Shown: positions 47,481-58,234, counted from the stretch's first letter. The stretch: DNA of 64,000 nt from Trileptium ribeirensis (GCA_030248225.1 JASANE010003392.1:1-64000); one strand, 5' to 3'. Notes: generated from the letters alone by a model not told the origin. Numbers and translations are program-made.

Positions 47481-47569
47481 TATATGTTCTCTCTAAGGTT
47501 ATTGAATAGCAAAATTGTATTATTAGGAGGTTAAGGACAATGCCCAGCCTAACTTTCCATCGGAAGAGC

Positions 47570-47735
47570 CCAGTCGAGTCCCGGACATAGTTTATGAAGA
47601 GTCGAGCGAGAGCCTGAAAGTCAGACACTTTCTCAGCTCTACAGCGGAGATCACTGGAAGCAACGTGGCGAGTGAAAGGCCTTGGCTCAAGGTAGTTTAA
47701 CTGCCTAACCGCTTGGCCACACGGGCGTATGTTTT
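47570..47735 (-). mobile_element. tRNA-like SINE fragment
   Basis: On the minus strand a tRNA-Leu/Ser-like start GTGTGGCCAAGCGGTTAGGC (near 47725-47706) is a good box A match. A box B-like GGACTCGACTGGGC is seen only much further along (about 47585), so the tRNA-like unit is expanded or rearranged. No complete tRNA cloverleaf can be drawn, so this is not called as a tRNA gene. Confidence 0.5.
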
Positions 47736-48044
47736 TTATATATATACGAGATATATGATCGAATCTACATCCGCGAGTAAAAGTCGCCGCGCGGTTATTC
47801 ATCTTCCTTGGTTAATTCACATATCTGCATTTACTATTTATTTACAAGTGCTACTTACTTATCGGCAATGAATTTACAAGTGGTCAGATTTTTGTGATTT
47901 TCATATTCAAAGTTTAGTACTATACTAGAATGTGCATTGATCTTTTTTGTTTTTAGCGACTGAATGAAATTTAAGCGTGTTGCATAGCGGATTAACAGAT
48001 GAATGAGTAAAACAGATTACATGAAATTTTACGACTCTTGGAGT

Positions 48045-48430
48045 ACTGGCCTGTCCATAGTGGGGTGGGCGCGGGGAACCCCACTTTCCAAACCGCCCAT
48101 AATCGTGAGATTTTCCCCCATGTCCGTGAGGTTTACCCCCACGTCTGAAAATTTATGTTTTTTTGTTTGCAAATTGTTTTTTACACATTAATTACCTCTA
48201 TTTGTAATGCTAAAACGTGGTTTTATACAGGGTGTCCGCGCCCTTGAAAAACCTTGAAAGTCCTTGAATTGAAAAAGTTACCCTTGAAAACTTTTGAATT
48301 TGACTAAAACCCTTGAAAACTCTTGAATTTGGGTCTGAAGGCAGCTCCATGTTTTTGTCTTTGAATTTTTTGTTAGAGATTTTGAAAAAAGATGCTAAAA
48401 AATTTTGGCGCTTCGCACCGTTTTGATGTT
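48045..48430 (+). repeat. Two adjoining dispersed repeats
   Basis: 48045-48215 matches the repeat at 46.19-46.38 kb. Directly after it, from CAGGGTGTCCGCGCCCTTG at 48230, is a run of CCTTGAAAA-type words (at least five within 90 bp). Similar words recur at 52165-52225. The CAGGG start and internal CTTGAA repeats suggest another hAT-like end, but no partner end was found. Confidence 0.5.
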
Positions 48431-48454
48431 CAATCCATTTTTACATTACCAGTC

Positions 48455-49030
48455 GTAGTGGAACTACATTTTTGAGCGAAGCGACGGAATTAGTAACATG
48501 AACGTACGTACTCAATGTCTTGGGAATATATTATTACCTAGACAACAATGAGTAAATGAAAGAATAGTTTTATTCCGTTCGAACGAAAAGCAAGACAAAG
48601 GAAGTCACGTGGCCTATACAGCGTGGTGATGAATGGTAATCGAAGCACAGCAATGAAATCATAAGACACGGAGTCTGAAAATAATTTTGCCTATAACATT
48701 CGTACTATACTATTCCTGTATGTAGGATGCATCTATTTTCTTATTTCCCCATGGAAAACTCAACGTATATGCCGTTAAAACGACTCTACGACAAATAATT
48801 AAGTTGTTATGAGCTTAATTATGGTGTTAATTAGCTTAATCAATGATAAAATTGGCAAGTTGCCAAACTTCTAAAATATCAGGTGAAAATCCTCACATGA
48901 TAAGCTTTCAAACAAAAAAAGTTTTTTGAAATAGGTCCAGTGGTTCTTGAGATCCATGAAAGACTAACGGACGAACGGACATCAACTTTTTGCTCCCAGA
49001 CAGAAAATAACGCTTCGCTCAATAAATTTC
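48455..49030 (-). mobile_element. MITE family M3, copy 2 (inverted relative to copy 1)
   Basis: Reverse-complement similarity to 47029-47480: GTGGAACTACATTTTTGAGC at one end; the middle contains GAAAGCTTATC, CAAAAAAAGTTTTTTG and GGTTCTTGAGATCC; the other end has AACGCTTCGCTCA. The two copies face each other about 1 kb apart, so the interval could form a large inverted structure. Confidence 0.6.
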
Positions 49031-49188
49031 TTTTGTAAAATTTACTTCCAGGTTGGCTGCTCGTTCTCGAGTAGTGATTATGAAACACATACAACGATAA
49101 TCAGCATCACGATTCATACCACAGACTGTCCGTAGTGCTATGAAACATTGGAAAAATAATAATATTAATCTAATAATTGTGAAACAGG

Positions 49189-49261
49189 AAAAACCTAGCA
49201 GGACAAGGTGATTATATACATCAATATGATGTATATAACCACATTGTCCTGCCAGGTTTTT
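49189..49261. repeat. 35-bp hairpin, loop of 3 bases
   Basis: 49189-49223 and 49227-49261 are reverse complements over 35 positions with three mismatches, separated by ATA. The arms start AAAAACCT and carry GCAGGACAA and TTATATACATCA. The loop is too tight for a usual microRNA precursor; a relic palindromic MITE is more likely. Confidence 0.85.
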
Positions 49262-49264
49262 TGC

Positions 49265-49345
49265 TTCAGGTTTTATAATAAACCCTGATATGTAATCAGA
49301 ACGTAGTGTAACATAGTGGAGATTGTGTGTGTGACCGGCCGTGAC
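49265..49345 (-). repeat. Tail fragment of repeat family R2
   Basis: In reverse complement it matches the end of the R2 copy at 36.4-37.5 kb: CACACAATCTC, ACGTTACACTACG-like and CTGATTA.ATAT. It is limited to the terminal part. Confidence 0.55.
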
Positions 49346-51169
49346 AACTATGCTTAACCTATAGTCGCTATACGTATCTATGCCACAATTAGTTATGGAC
49401 AGGGACGAATATTTTTGGTATCAAGAAGATCTGAATGAGATGCCAAAGAATCGCTAGAACCCATTGAAAACTAGATAAGTGAGATTGGCAGATTGCCAGT
49501 TCGCAAGCTATATATAAAACAACTGGGGCTAGATAACTAATTTCGGGCAGAAAGTGAAAGCTTGTGGCATCTGATATTGGTTATTTGGATTTAGAAATTT
49601 TCAGGAAAATGTCACGGTCGAACCTTGATGACTTGACATTGCGTGCAAATCATCTAATTTGCATAATAGACGGGCGTTTGTGCAACGAACTTTAGCAAGT
49701 ACTTTAACGCGTGTAGTTGCTGTGGTCCAACTTCGTACAATAAAAAAGCGTATAAACTTAGTTCGTTGCGTAGCGTACGTTTGGCTGCGTATTGCTATTC
49801 AATCGCATTGTAAGGAGTATCAAGGATCCGAGCAACAATATCGTAGTGGTAGCAAGCGCAACTCTAACGCACACGGCTCGGGTATGGCAACAGTTTGTTC
49901 AACAATGGCCGAAATGAAATTAATTTATGAAGCAACGACTTAACCCCGCCAAAATAGTATATACCGGTGCGATCAAAAACATTGTAGGTTATATTGAGAT
50001 TGATGCCATGAGCACATTTATTACCGTAGGACATGCTCTGAATTTTTCCTTATTCAAAGTACTATTCTAAATTAGAACCTGCAACATCAAAGGTTGGTTT
50101 CAAAAATATGGATAATTCAAAAATGAGCTGATAATGAAAAAGCAAAAACCAGCGGCTCTTAAAAGAGTGTAAATCCGAAAAATGTTAAATTTCGACGATT
50201 TTTTCTGTAACTCGACTCATATCAAAATTCCACAAAACATGACTTGTGCCCTTACCTGCGACCTTGCTGCTGTCACTATGAAACAGTCTGTGGTTGAATA
50301 AAATGTTTCATAAAACACCATAAATATTTCCAGAAACCAGTGTGACATAACTAAATACTTTAACGTATATGGCTGAGTAATCAAAAGCAGTTATGTTATA
50401 GCTGCCTAAGCCTTCTCCAACTTCTTGCTTCGCAAATACCCTTACCGTTACGCCCCCTTAACTTCGGTTAAGTTATCTTGGCTTCAACCCTACTTGTTTT
50501 AAGACAAAACCATCACTATTGCTTCAAAGAAACATATAAGATGTTAGATATCGATAAATTTTGAAAACGTTTACATAGATTTATCCTAAGGCCGCCAGAA
50601 AATCTTGTCTGCATTAGAAAACTCGGACAACTTTTGAGAAATGGTAATGCTACCGCTGGTAGAACGATACATGTATTGGTGGCTCCTTATTTTTCTTAGT
50701 TACGAACTCGCGACTTATTTCAACATCGAACTAGCATTGTGATCTAAATATTCTCAACGTTAGGGTGGCTCCTTTCTACCTCATACCCAGCTGCCACCAT
50801 GTGATGGTCATTCATAGGCTTGAAGGCCCATTGAAAACTCACAATCAATACAGTTTTGAAAACGAAGTATTTTGAGTTTCCAACTGACCAGTAATTTGAG
50901 ATGATCAAATGCAGTGTCTTCGTTTCCATGTCCTAAGGGAAATATAATATATATATTATATATATATACTAAAATTGACCGTCTAAAGCTAAAATATATT
51001 GATATAGCGATAAAAACCTCATTTCGATGGTTTTGTCGTTCTCTACCAGTAAAATTTTGCACCTGGCAATGAAATGCAATGTTAGGATATCCGGATTATC
51101 CCGACATGGCGGACAATATCCGGATATGAAATATCCTTTATCCTTACCCATCACTATACATATATAATA
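49346..51169. other. Intergenic, no gene recognised
   Basis: No supported gene. A somewhat GC-richer open frame at 49659-49943 has no recognisable domain or splice context. Near 51080-51140, repeated ATCCGGATA words resemble another transposon end. Confidence 0.35.
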
Positions 51170-51960
51170 TACATTTTTGTACCGCTGCGAAAAGCAGCCT
51201 CGTGAACTTGTAATGAATACATTTAATAGCAATGTTAATAATAAATTCTGTGTGTGTGATCGGCCATTATTCGGGAACGACTTAACCGATTTTCGTGCTC
51301 TTGAGCTCATTCGAACCACCATGGTCGTTTTACCGTGTACATCTCCGAGTGTTTTTGATTTGGGGTCTGGTTCAGGGGTCACAATGTGGGTTTTTTGCCC
51401 CATTTTAGTACCCTTAACGGAAGCACGGTTAATTTTTATCTTAGCTTTCGAATTTTTTCTCTAATTGGTTTTGTTTCATAGTAAAATGATAAATGCGGAT
51501 GCGAATATTTTTGTTTTGCAGTTAAGGCAGGTTCTGGAGTTATGGTACGGGGTATGGCGCTTCCTTGGTTCCCCGACCCAAAATTCGAAAAATTTTTTCT
51601 GACGTCCTGGGCGGCTGAAAAGTTTCACCTGGGGGTTTTCGGGCATGGGAAAATCATTGCCTGTGTTGGTTTTGCTCTGTGACTCATGGTTCCCTGTGTA
51701 CGGGAGCGTGGCGCTTCTATGGTATCTCGACGCAAAATTCCTAATTTTATTGTGACGTCCTAAGAGGCTGATAGTTTGCACTTGGGTTTTCGGACATGGG
51801 AAACTTGTTGCCGGTGTTACTTTTGTTCTAACTTGTGCGGTATTGTGTAATATCCACACATGGCATATCGACGACCGACGTATGCTATTGAGAGCTGATT
51901 GACTGTGCACGCAAAAGGCGTGGGTGTATCTATGCTCCGCTAATCTCGTTAGAGTTACTA
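51170..51960 (-). repeat. Dispersed repeat family R2, copy 2
   Basis: Full-length reverse-oriented copy: GTGTGTGTGATCGGCC and GGGAACGACTTAACCGATTT at one end, two roughly 140-bp subrepeats with GGGTTTTCGG.CATGGGAAA in the middle, and GCTCCGCTAATCTCGTTAGA at the other. Compared with the copy at 36.4 kb it has more divergence between its own subrepeats. Confidence 0.75.
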
Positions 51961-53436
51961 ATTGTTATAATTGTACCATAACTTCTTCATTCCAGGCGGT
52001 TTGGATGGATTGCAAATTGTATCCTAATTTGGCTGAACCATATTTGTAGATGGCCTGCAAGACTGAGTACTGGTTTGTTTTAGTTAACAGTAGTTTTAGT
52101 ACCGCGTTGAGCAAATGCAATTTCAAGTAGTTCCTTGAAATTTTTGTAACAAAAAATATCAATAACGACCCTTGAAAACTTATATTTTGACCCAAATTAC
52201 GTTTTAAAACCCTTGAATTTGACAGCGTAGAGGCCGTGGATTGGAATTGGGGCCCAAATTTTTTTCTAATTTTTCTCAATTTCCCCCCATTTTTGCCAAT
52301 GTATCCCCGATTCGCACCCGCTTCCCCGAATTCTCTTATTTTCCTTCGATTATTGCCGAAAGTTTCTCAGGGCCTTCGGCGCGGGGGCGTGGAAGTGTGT
52401 GCGAGCATCAGGGGTCATGAAGGATTGTCGAAAAACTTTCACATGTGTCCTTTTAAGTTCCGATATACATGTGACAATTTTGATTCTATATTTTTACAAA
52501 CTGACGGACACTTACCTTATGGGCTGGGAATTTTGAAAACGTTTTGGTTTCATGGTGCAATGTCTGCAGTTATATGCAGTAGAATTTTTCTCTAATCATG
52601 TAAGAATTGTTAGTCTTAACGTTATATTAGCAAAACAACTCTAGGTGAAAAAATTCGAAATTTATAACGTTCAAGAAAATTTGAATTTTAATAGGCATTT
52701 TTAGTTTGTAGTGCCAGTGGACTTGCTGAATTGCTACTATTCACATAGCATAATTGCATTTATCGTATTTAGCTACTCAAAAATCCATAGCTCAATATAT
52801 TTAACCATCAAGGCAAAACCGAATATTGCAAAATGTCAAAATTTCAAAATTTTGTAAGAATTTAGCATTTACAGCCCATGCAGCACCTCAAGGGGTAACG
52901 ACATGTTCAACGTAAAACAACAAAACCAGGCGGTTGACACGTCTGTATGCCCATCAGTCTCTATCTAATAAACAATAGGATTATAAATACTTCGTTTTAT
53001 TGTACTTTATTGATACACCATGTTCCGGTTCCGGCAAAATTTGCAGTCCCGGCTCCGGTTGCTCCGCGCTTCTCAGATATCTATAATTACAGTCAGTCGG
53101 TATGTTACGTACAATTGCTGTTTTCTGACTGTCACAATACTTTGTGATCCACCAATACGACTGATGGACCATTAAATGACCTTGTGGGAAACGCCCCAGT
53201 TACTTTCAGTTCCTCTTTCTTTTAGAAAAAAATAAAACTTAGAAATTTTTAAAGATATTTATATTCTAAGTTCGAATTGTGAGACACTAGGTATAAATCT
53301 GGACATAACTCTCGTGTAATTTCGGTAGTTTGGAGAAGTCAAGAATAATATATACTATATATTATGTTAAATTATATAACCGAGGAACTCGGATTAAATA
53401 CCATATTGCTAGTTCTTTATTTTTTATGGATTTCAG
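51961..53436. other. Intergenic or intron sequence upstream of the second gene's exon
   Basis: Contains the CCTTGAAAA words at 52165-52225, a T- and C-rich stretch at 52240-52340, and a fragment of the CCGGTTCCGG-type hAT end at 53020-53065. No gene. The stretch ends in TTTTTTATGGATTTCAG, the acceptor of the exon at 53437. Confidence 0.4.
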
Positions 53437-53569
53437 GTTTGAAGTTTCGTTGCCGCGGATTGATATTTCGCAGTTTGGATATCCGTCTTGTACAGCAATG
53501 AATATGACGACGATGCAGCTTCAAGAAGTGGACGACCAGCAGGAACTTCGCCAACGACATTTAGATCAG
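53437..53569 (+). CDS. Second gene, internal exon (function unknown)
   Basis: This 133-nt segment is bounded by a strong acceptor (ATGGATTTCAG) and a consensus donor (GATCAG|GTCAGT). The open frame reads FEVSLPRIDISQFGYPS, then CTAMNMTTMQLQEVDD and QQELRQRHLDQ. It enters in phase 2 and leaves in phase 0. Composition and codon use are unlike the AT-rich surroundings, with many G/C third positions. The second half is Gln/Glu-rich and probably helical. The exon at 60613 continues in phase 0. I do not recognise the family, and no upstream exon could be tied to it. Confidence 0.65.
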
Positions 53570-55931
53570 GTCAGTATACACCGGGAATGGTTAGCGGAAA
53601 TAGACTACATCCACTCCACTGATATCGTTGTGATAAGTTATCCTATAGTTTTTAGCAGCAGTTTAATCTCTTAGATTTGACGTTGGATTGCATTGAATTC
53701 AAAATACTTCGTAAAAATTCAAATCATACACACGTACAGACATTGTATATATCATTATACTGACTTTCCTAAATTGCCTTCAAAGTACCTGGGGAGTTGG
53801 GGACCCGTGGGAGTGAGAAATTCGGTTTCCCCAGGTCTAACCGAGGGGACTGAATAACGCGAAAGTGTCATAAATTGACTACTCACAGTAAATAACAATA
53901 ATAATGCTCATTAGAGAAACCTTATAGATTGACAGTGATTATAATAGTTTTATTAGCCCCATAGGCAAAATTTAACTATTTTTTTACTTCCGTAAGGAAA
54001 AATTGGCATATTTTTTGCCTCGAAGAAAAAAACTGGCCTATTTTTATTCGTATAGAAAAATGCTTGGGGCTGAACTGGAGGGAAGCCAAAAATACCTGGG
54101 GGAGGCCGAAATATATACCTGGGCACTAACGAAACATCTAGTGAAACCTATATTACACAGATATAGTCAAGAGAAATATATATGTTATGTACTTGCACAC
54201 CGTAAGTCGATAAATACGCAATAAGCGGGTATATATCCTCAGCTATTCAGCCAATATGGCTGATACTCAGCCCATTTCGTAAGTTGGTGCTCAATAGAGC
54301 TGTCTCTAAAGTCATATTATGTTAAATAAACTTTGCTAAGTTCACGTGAATATAGCCAATCTATCTAAATTGCATATTCAGCACTGAGAATTCTGCACAT
54401 TTTTCATGAGACAAGCAACTAGTTATTCATTAATGGATTTTAAATACTTATATAGATTTGAGAATTTTATTAAAAGTTTCTGTTTTTCGGGGAGACTGGG
54501 TGATTTGTATCCCCTTCTCCTGAAAGCATTTTTGCGAAAAACGTTTTTTGCAATAGTACATCGTATCTGGCTCGTTAGGGAAGTTCAGTCAATTATGAAG
54601 TACCGAAATTATTTTGTCAGGTCACCTCGTTTTCGTAACTATAGTTTAACCTTATTTTTCAAAATTAATTTTTATGGACGTAGACAAGCTTTACAGTTTT
54701 TTAGCGCTATTACTCCAAAGTATGGAACTTTGCATGGCACAATATTGCAAATCATTAGGTTTTACCGAGCACCCACCATTGACTACCAACTTGCATCTCA
54801 TAATTTTACTACCGATAATCAATTTTGTTTTGTCAAACAAGTACATCAAAACTTTGTGACCGGACACTTTGCGGAAAATTTTAGTTCATTAAGTAATTAG
54901 TCCTCGGGGCGTTAATGGGGGCAGGCCTAACTTTCACGTCATCTAATGCTCTATTGGTTTTATAGTGACAGCGCTTGATTTCATAACTCATACAGCCGAA
55001 GCAGTACACGGCTTTGAAATATTGACAGCAGATATATCACACGAACAAAGCTAGGCCAAAAAATATCAAGCTGCCAAGTACAGGAAAAGTGTGGAGCGTT
55101 AAACGGATTGCAAACAATCGGGGAAGCATCATGGGAATACATCGGATTATTGGAGTCGCTCCAGCCCAAACATGTGGAAAATTGGTTTTGTATAGCAACG
55201 AAGGCCTACACTATGCGACCGCTGTCGTAGAAAATAGTTGTCGTGGTGTTTTTTCAGTTCCTAATACCAAAAGATCACGTTGCTTCAAGCACAAACTGTT
55301 TACCGTGTTCAGATTTGGCGCACTTTATGCTGTTGGGACAGCTGTATTACCGGGGCGACGTGGTCTGCAGCTATAGAATCGACTTTCAAGTTTGATTTTC
55401 GTCTTCCTGTAGAGGTTTCTATAGACTACCAAACCTGTCGAATTAGCAGTCACATCTGTCGCGTCCCATACTGTAGTTCGGACTGTGGGGAAAGCCATAG
55501 CAACTATTTACTACAGCAAATGGCATGTTGCTCCCGTTATGCGCCGTCTGAATTCATCAATGTATATACAATTTTTCCAGTGAACAAATATGCCCGCATA
55601 TAAGCCTACTTATCGTCCTGGTGAGGAGAATGTGTTGAGATAAAGCATTGTGATATCACATTAATGAATGTTGAACGCTTAGCTTGCGGTGCCGGTCGGT
55701 ACTTAAACCAGACCGATAACGAGTTGGGTACTGCACATGACTTATTTGTGCAACGCGAAAAAGGGACTCAGTAATGGGCTCCTTTTCAAAGTAATGCGAG
55801 GCTATGCAACGTTGTTGAGAGTATCGACTGGTGTATTGGTATGGTGCGGGGGAGAGCGCTTTTTGGCGTCCAAAAACGCTCATTTTTTACAGTTTTCCAC
55901 ATATTATTCGTCCACCCACTGGTTTTTTGTT
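53570..55931. other. Intron of the second gene, 5' part
   Basis: AT-rich. The open frame at 54406-54900 (164 codons) has no domain and no codon signal beyond base composition. Between 55089 and 55603, two overlapping frames of about 100 codons are GC-richer than the surroundings but unrecognised; they may be the remains of a mobile element. Confidence 0.35.
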
Positions 55932-55935
55932 CCCC

Positions 55936-56068
55936 TGTCACGTAATATTTTGCCCCCCGTGAAAAAATGCCCTCCCGGGCAAATACTCACGTGAAAAATT
56001 GCCCGACCGGGCAAAATTTAACGATCCGAGTGCTGTGAAATTATGCCCGCGTCATGAGATTTTGCCCC
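55936..56068 (+). repeat. Left terminal inverted repeat of the Ginger element
   Basis: Starts TGTCACGTAATATTTTGCCC. Within the repeat the half-site TTTTGCCC/GGGCAAA recurs several times in both orientations (for example CCCGGGCAAA twice), giving a dense set of palindromic sites that transposase could bind. Confidence 0.85.
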
Positions 56069-56154
56069 CACCCCCAAAAGTTAAATCGTATAACCATATG
56101 CATGCACCAGGTACATATCTTTATTTTATATCGTTTTCAGATTTCTAAGTCACA

Positions 56155-57975
56155 ATGCGTAACTATGCATGTATTATCTATCGTTTACAAAATGACAAAT
56201 ATCCTACGCACTTATGGGCTGAGGAAGGAATTGATCCTGAAAACTTTGATGCCATGAAGCGTGAACTCCGTCGGCAGTGCAAATGCTTTAAACTTATAAA
56301 GGGCGTTCTACATTATACCAGTAAGGGTAATCCACAGCGGGTCATTCAGGACCAGGCAGAGCAGCAACGTATTCTGAAAGATGCTCATGACAATCGCGGC
56401 CACCAAGGCATCAATAGCGTTCGAAATTATCTAGCCGATAGTATGGTTTATTGGGATGCCATGGGCGAAGACGCAAAGACGTATGTCAAATCTTGCCATG
56501 ACTGTCAAGTTGTTAACCCTCATGGCTTTGACAAACAGAAGAGAGATTTACATCCGATTCCGGTATCCGAGACTTGGAACCATGTCGAAATAGATCTCAT
56601 TACAATGCCTACCAGCACTAGTTCAAACTGTTATATCCTAACGGTGATTGATTTGTTCAGCAAGTGGGCCAAAGCAGTGCCTATCTCCACTAAATCTGCC
56701 TCTACAATTGCTGCTGCTCTACTGGACATATTTTTGGACATTGGATTTCCGCCGATAATTTCGTCAGACCAAGGCCGAGAATTCGTCAACGGAACTTTGA
56801 CGGAATTGTCTAAGATTAACATGGTAGAGCGACGCGTATCTTCCGCCTATCATCCGCAGACACAGGGCCTTGTTGAACGATTCAACCAAACGTTGCAGCG
56901 AATGATTTTGAAGATGCTGGGAACGCAGGACCATAGCAATTGGGATAGCTACGTCAGATTCGCCACATATGCCTACAATACTGCTGTGCAAGCTTCTACA
57001 AAATACAAACCATTTAAGGTTATGTTTGGCAGGGAGCCTTATCAGGGCAATAAAGAGGGCGATGCTGAGATTTCCGAGGCAGAAACTGTCGAGCGCCTTC
57101 AAAAAACCAGAGAATTGGTTCACGACAAAGTTAAACGGAACATCGAACATGCGCAGGAAGTTCAGAAGGATCAGTACGCCCGAAAAAGATCGTTGAAAAT
57201 ATCGTTCACCCTTGGAAGCATAGTGCTTATGTATAACGCAAAAAAGGCTGGAAGAGCTGGTTCGAAGCTCGAGAAGACATGGCGAGGTCCCTACGTGATA
57301 CACGAAGCGCTGCCAAAGAATCTTTACAAGTTGAAGGATGAAGAAACCGGTTGCATTTTGAATAAAATGGTCAATGCGACGTTGCTAAAACCGTATGTTG
57401 AAAGAAGTGAGTGTGAAACTCTGGGCGAGGTAAAAATTAATCAACCAAGAGCATTTGAACCTCTTAACCCTCAGCAGCTTCGTGCGATTGCACGACAGAT
57501 GGGCATCAAAGGGCCAATTCAGCCACCCCGATTCTATACTTCGTCAAAACTCAGTCGTCCGTTAAAGGTGAAACAGATTGCCGGGGACGGAAACTGTTAC
57601 TTTCGTGCCATATCATACTGTTTGACGGGAAAGGAATCGCATCACGAAATCGTGCGTGATTATATTGTGAAGAACATGGCTTCATACGTGGTTTCGCGTC
57701 AGCTGAGGGATTATTTGACGAAAAACACTGATGATTATTTGAATGATTCAAAAATGGACGTGGTGGGCACCGGGGCAACCGATGCCGAAATTTTTGCCAC
57801 TGCTAGCATTATTGGATTTAACATTGAGGTTTTTTCTGAATTTGGTGGTTCACTTTATTGGCAGTGCTTCAGAAAAGATATGAAGAAGTCGGCTGGTAAA
57901 AAAAGCCTGGGGTCTATTTACCTCGATAACAGTAGCGGAGATCATTTCAACGTAGTGCTCTCTGTTGAGGTGTGA
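56155..57975 (+). CDS. Ginger1 transposase: Gypsy-type integrase fused to OTU cysteine protease
   Basis: Uninterrupted 606-residue ORF. The zinc-binding N-terminus has His78, His83, Cys114 and Cys117 (HHCC). The DDE core has Asp147 (VEIDLIT), Asp205 (SSDQGREF) and Glu241 (GLVERFNQ); Asp205 and Glu241 are exactly 35 residues apart. A GPY/F-type module follows, with WRGPYVI at 376-382. The C-terminal part (about 468-606) is OTU-like, with GDGNCYFRA carrying Asp478 and Cys481, and SGDHFNV carrying His597, the expected catalytic set. Predicted role: nuclear cut-and-paste of the element by binding its terminal repeats; the OTU part would cleave ubiquitin or a ubiquitin-like protein, or cleave the transposase itself, which is inference. 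The ATG at 56155 gives the longest frame; a stop lies just upstream. No disabling mutation is seen. Confidence 0.92.
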   Translation: MRNYACIIYRLQNDKYPTHLWAEEGIDPENFDAMKRELRRQCKCFKLIKGVLHYTSKGNPQRVIQDQAEQQRILKDAHDNRGHQGINSVRNYLADSMVYWDAMGEDAKTYVKSCHDCQVVNPHGFDKQKRDLHPIPVSETWNHVEIDLITMPTSTSSNCYILTVIDLFSKWAKAVPISTKSASTIAAALLDIFLDIGFPPIISSDQGREFVNGTLTELSKINMVERRVSSAYHPQTQGLVERFNQTLQRMILKMLGTQDHSNWDSYVRFATYAYNTAVQASTKYKPFKVMFGREPYQGNKEGDAEISEAETVERLQKTRELVHDKVKRNIEHAQEVQKDQYARKRSLKISFTLGSIVLMYNAKKAGRAGSKLEKTWRGPYVIHEALPKNLYKLKDEETGCILNKMVNATLLKPYVERSECETLGEVKINQPRAFEPLNPQQLRAIARQMGIKGPIQPPRFYTSSKLSRPLKVKQIAGDGNCYFRAISYCLTGKESHHEIVRDYIVKNMASYVVSRQLRDYLTKNTDDYLNDSKMDVVGTGATDAEIFATASIIGFNIEVFSEFGGSLYWQCFRKDMKKSAGKKSLGSIYLDNSSGDHFNVVLSVEV

Positions 57976-58098
57976 AGAAAGAAAGAAGATAAACGAACTG
58001 TGAATAGAACATGTACAAAAGTAACAAAACAATTAATTAAAACAGTTGGAAGGAGATAAAATAACCTGAAAACCTTATAAACCTTTATTCAGTAGAAT

Positions 58099-58230
58099 GG
58101 GGCAAAAATTTACGAACCCGGACACTTTTTTACAGCTGGATATCGTAATTTTTTGCCCGGGGGGGCACTTTCTTACGTGATATTTTGCCCGGGGGACATA
58201 TTCTTACGGGGGGCAAAATCTCACGGGACA
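58099..58230 (-). repeat. Right terminal inverted repeat of the Ginger element
   Basis: In reverse complement it begins TGTCCCGTGAGATTTTGCCC and ends in GTAAATTTTTGCCCC. Its order of GCCC/GGGC blocks is the same as in the left repeat, with substitutions and small gaps. Confidence 0.85.
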
Positions 58231-58234
58231 CCCC

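Larger units (their letters stand above)
55932..58234 (+). mobile_element. Ginger1-type DNA transposon, apparently complete
   Basis: Terminal inverted repeats of about 133 bp lie at 55936-56068 and 58099-58230. Both start TGTC (the right one in reverse complement) and contain matching ATTTTGCCCCCCGT, CCCGGGCAAA and TTTTTGCCCC-like blocks. The repeats are diverged but colinear throughout. CCCC lies on both outer sides (55932-55935 and 58231-58234), consistent with a 4-bp target duplication, though low in complexity. Between them is a single intact ORF for a Gypsy-type integrase joined to an OTU protease. There is no gag, protease, reverse transcriptase, LTR or primer-binding site. This is the published design of Ginger1 cut-and-paste transposons, as I recall it (Bao, Kapitonov and Jurka 2010), which were reported to prefer CCGG or CCGT targets. 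Confidence 0.88.

Noticed and set aside
47570..47735. tRNA-Leu or tRNA-Ser gene
   Set aside because: Box A is good but no cloverleaf can be completed, and box B is far away; a SINE fragment fits better.
51476..51910. 144-codon minus-strand frame with repeated S.PCPK-type segments
   Set aside because: It lies wholly in repeat R2 and is broken in the other copies.
54406..54900. 164-codon open frame
   Set aside because: Rich in Phe, Tyr, Leu and Ile as expected from AT-rich DNA; no domain, splice signals or conserved partner.
56155..57975. Gypsy LTR retrotransposon or domesticated host integrase gene
   Set aside because: No LTRs, gag, protease or RT are found, and terminal inverted repeats with a matching flank enclose the ORF, which points to a DNA transposon rather than a retroelement or a single-copy host gene.
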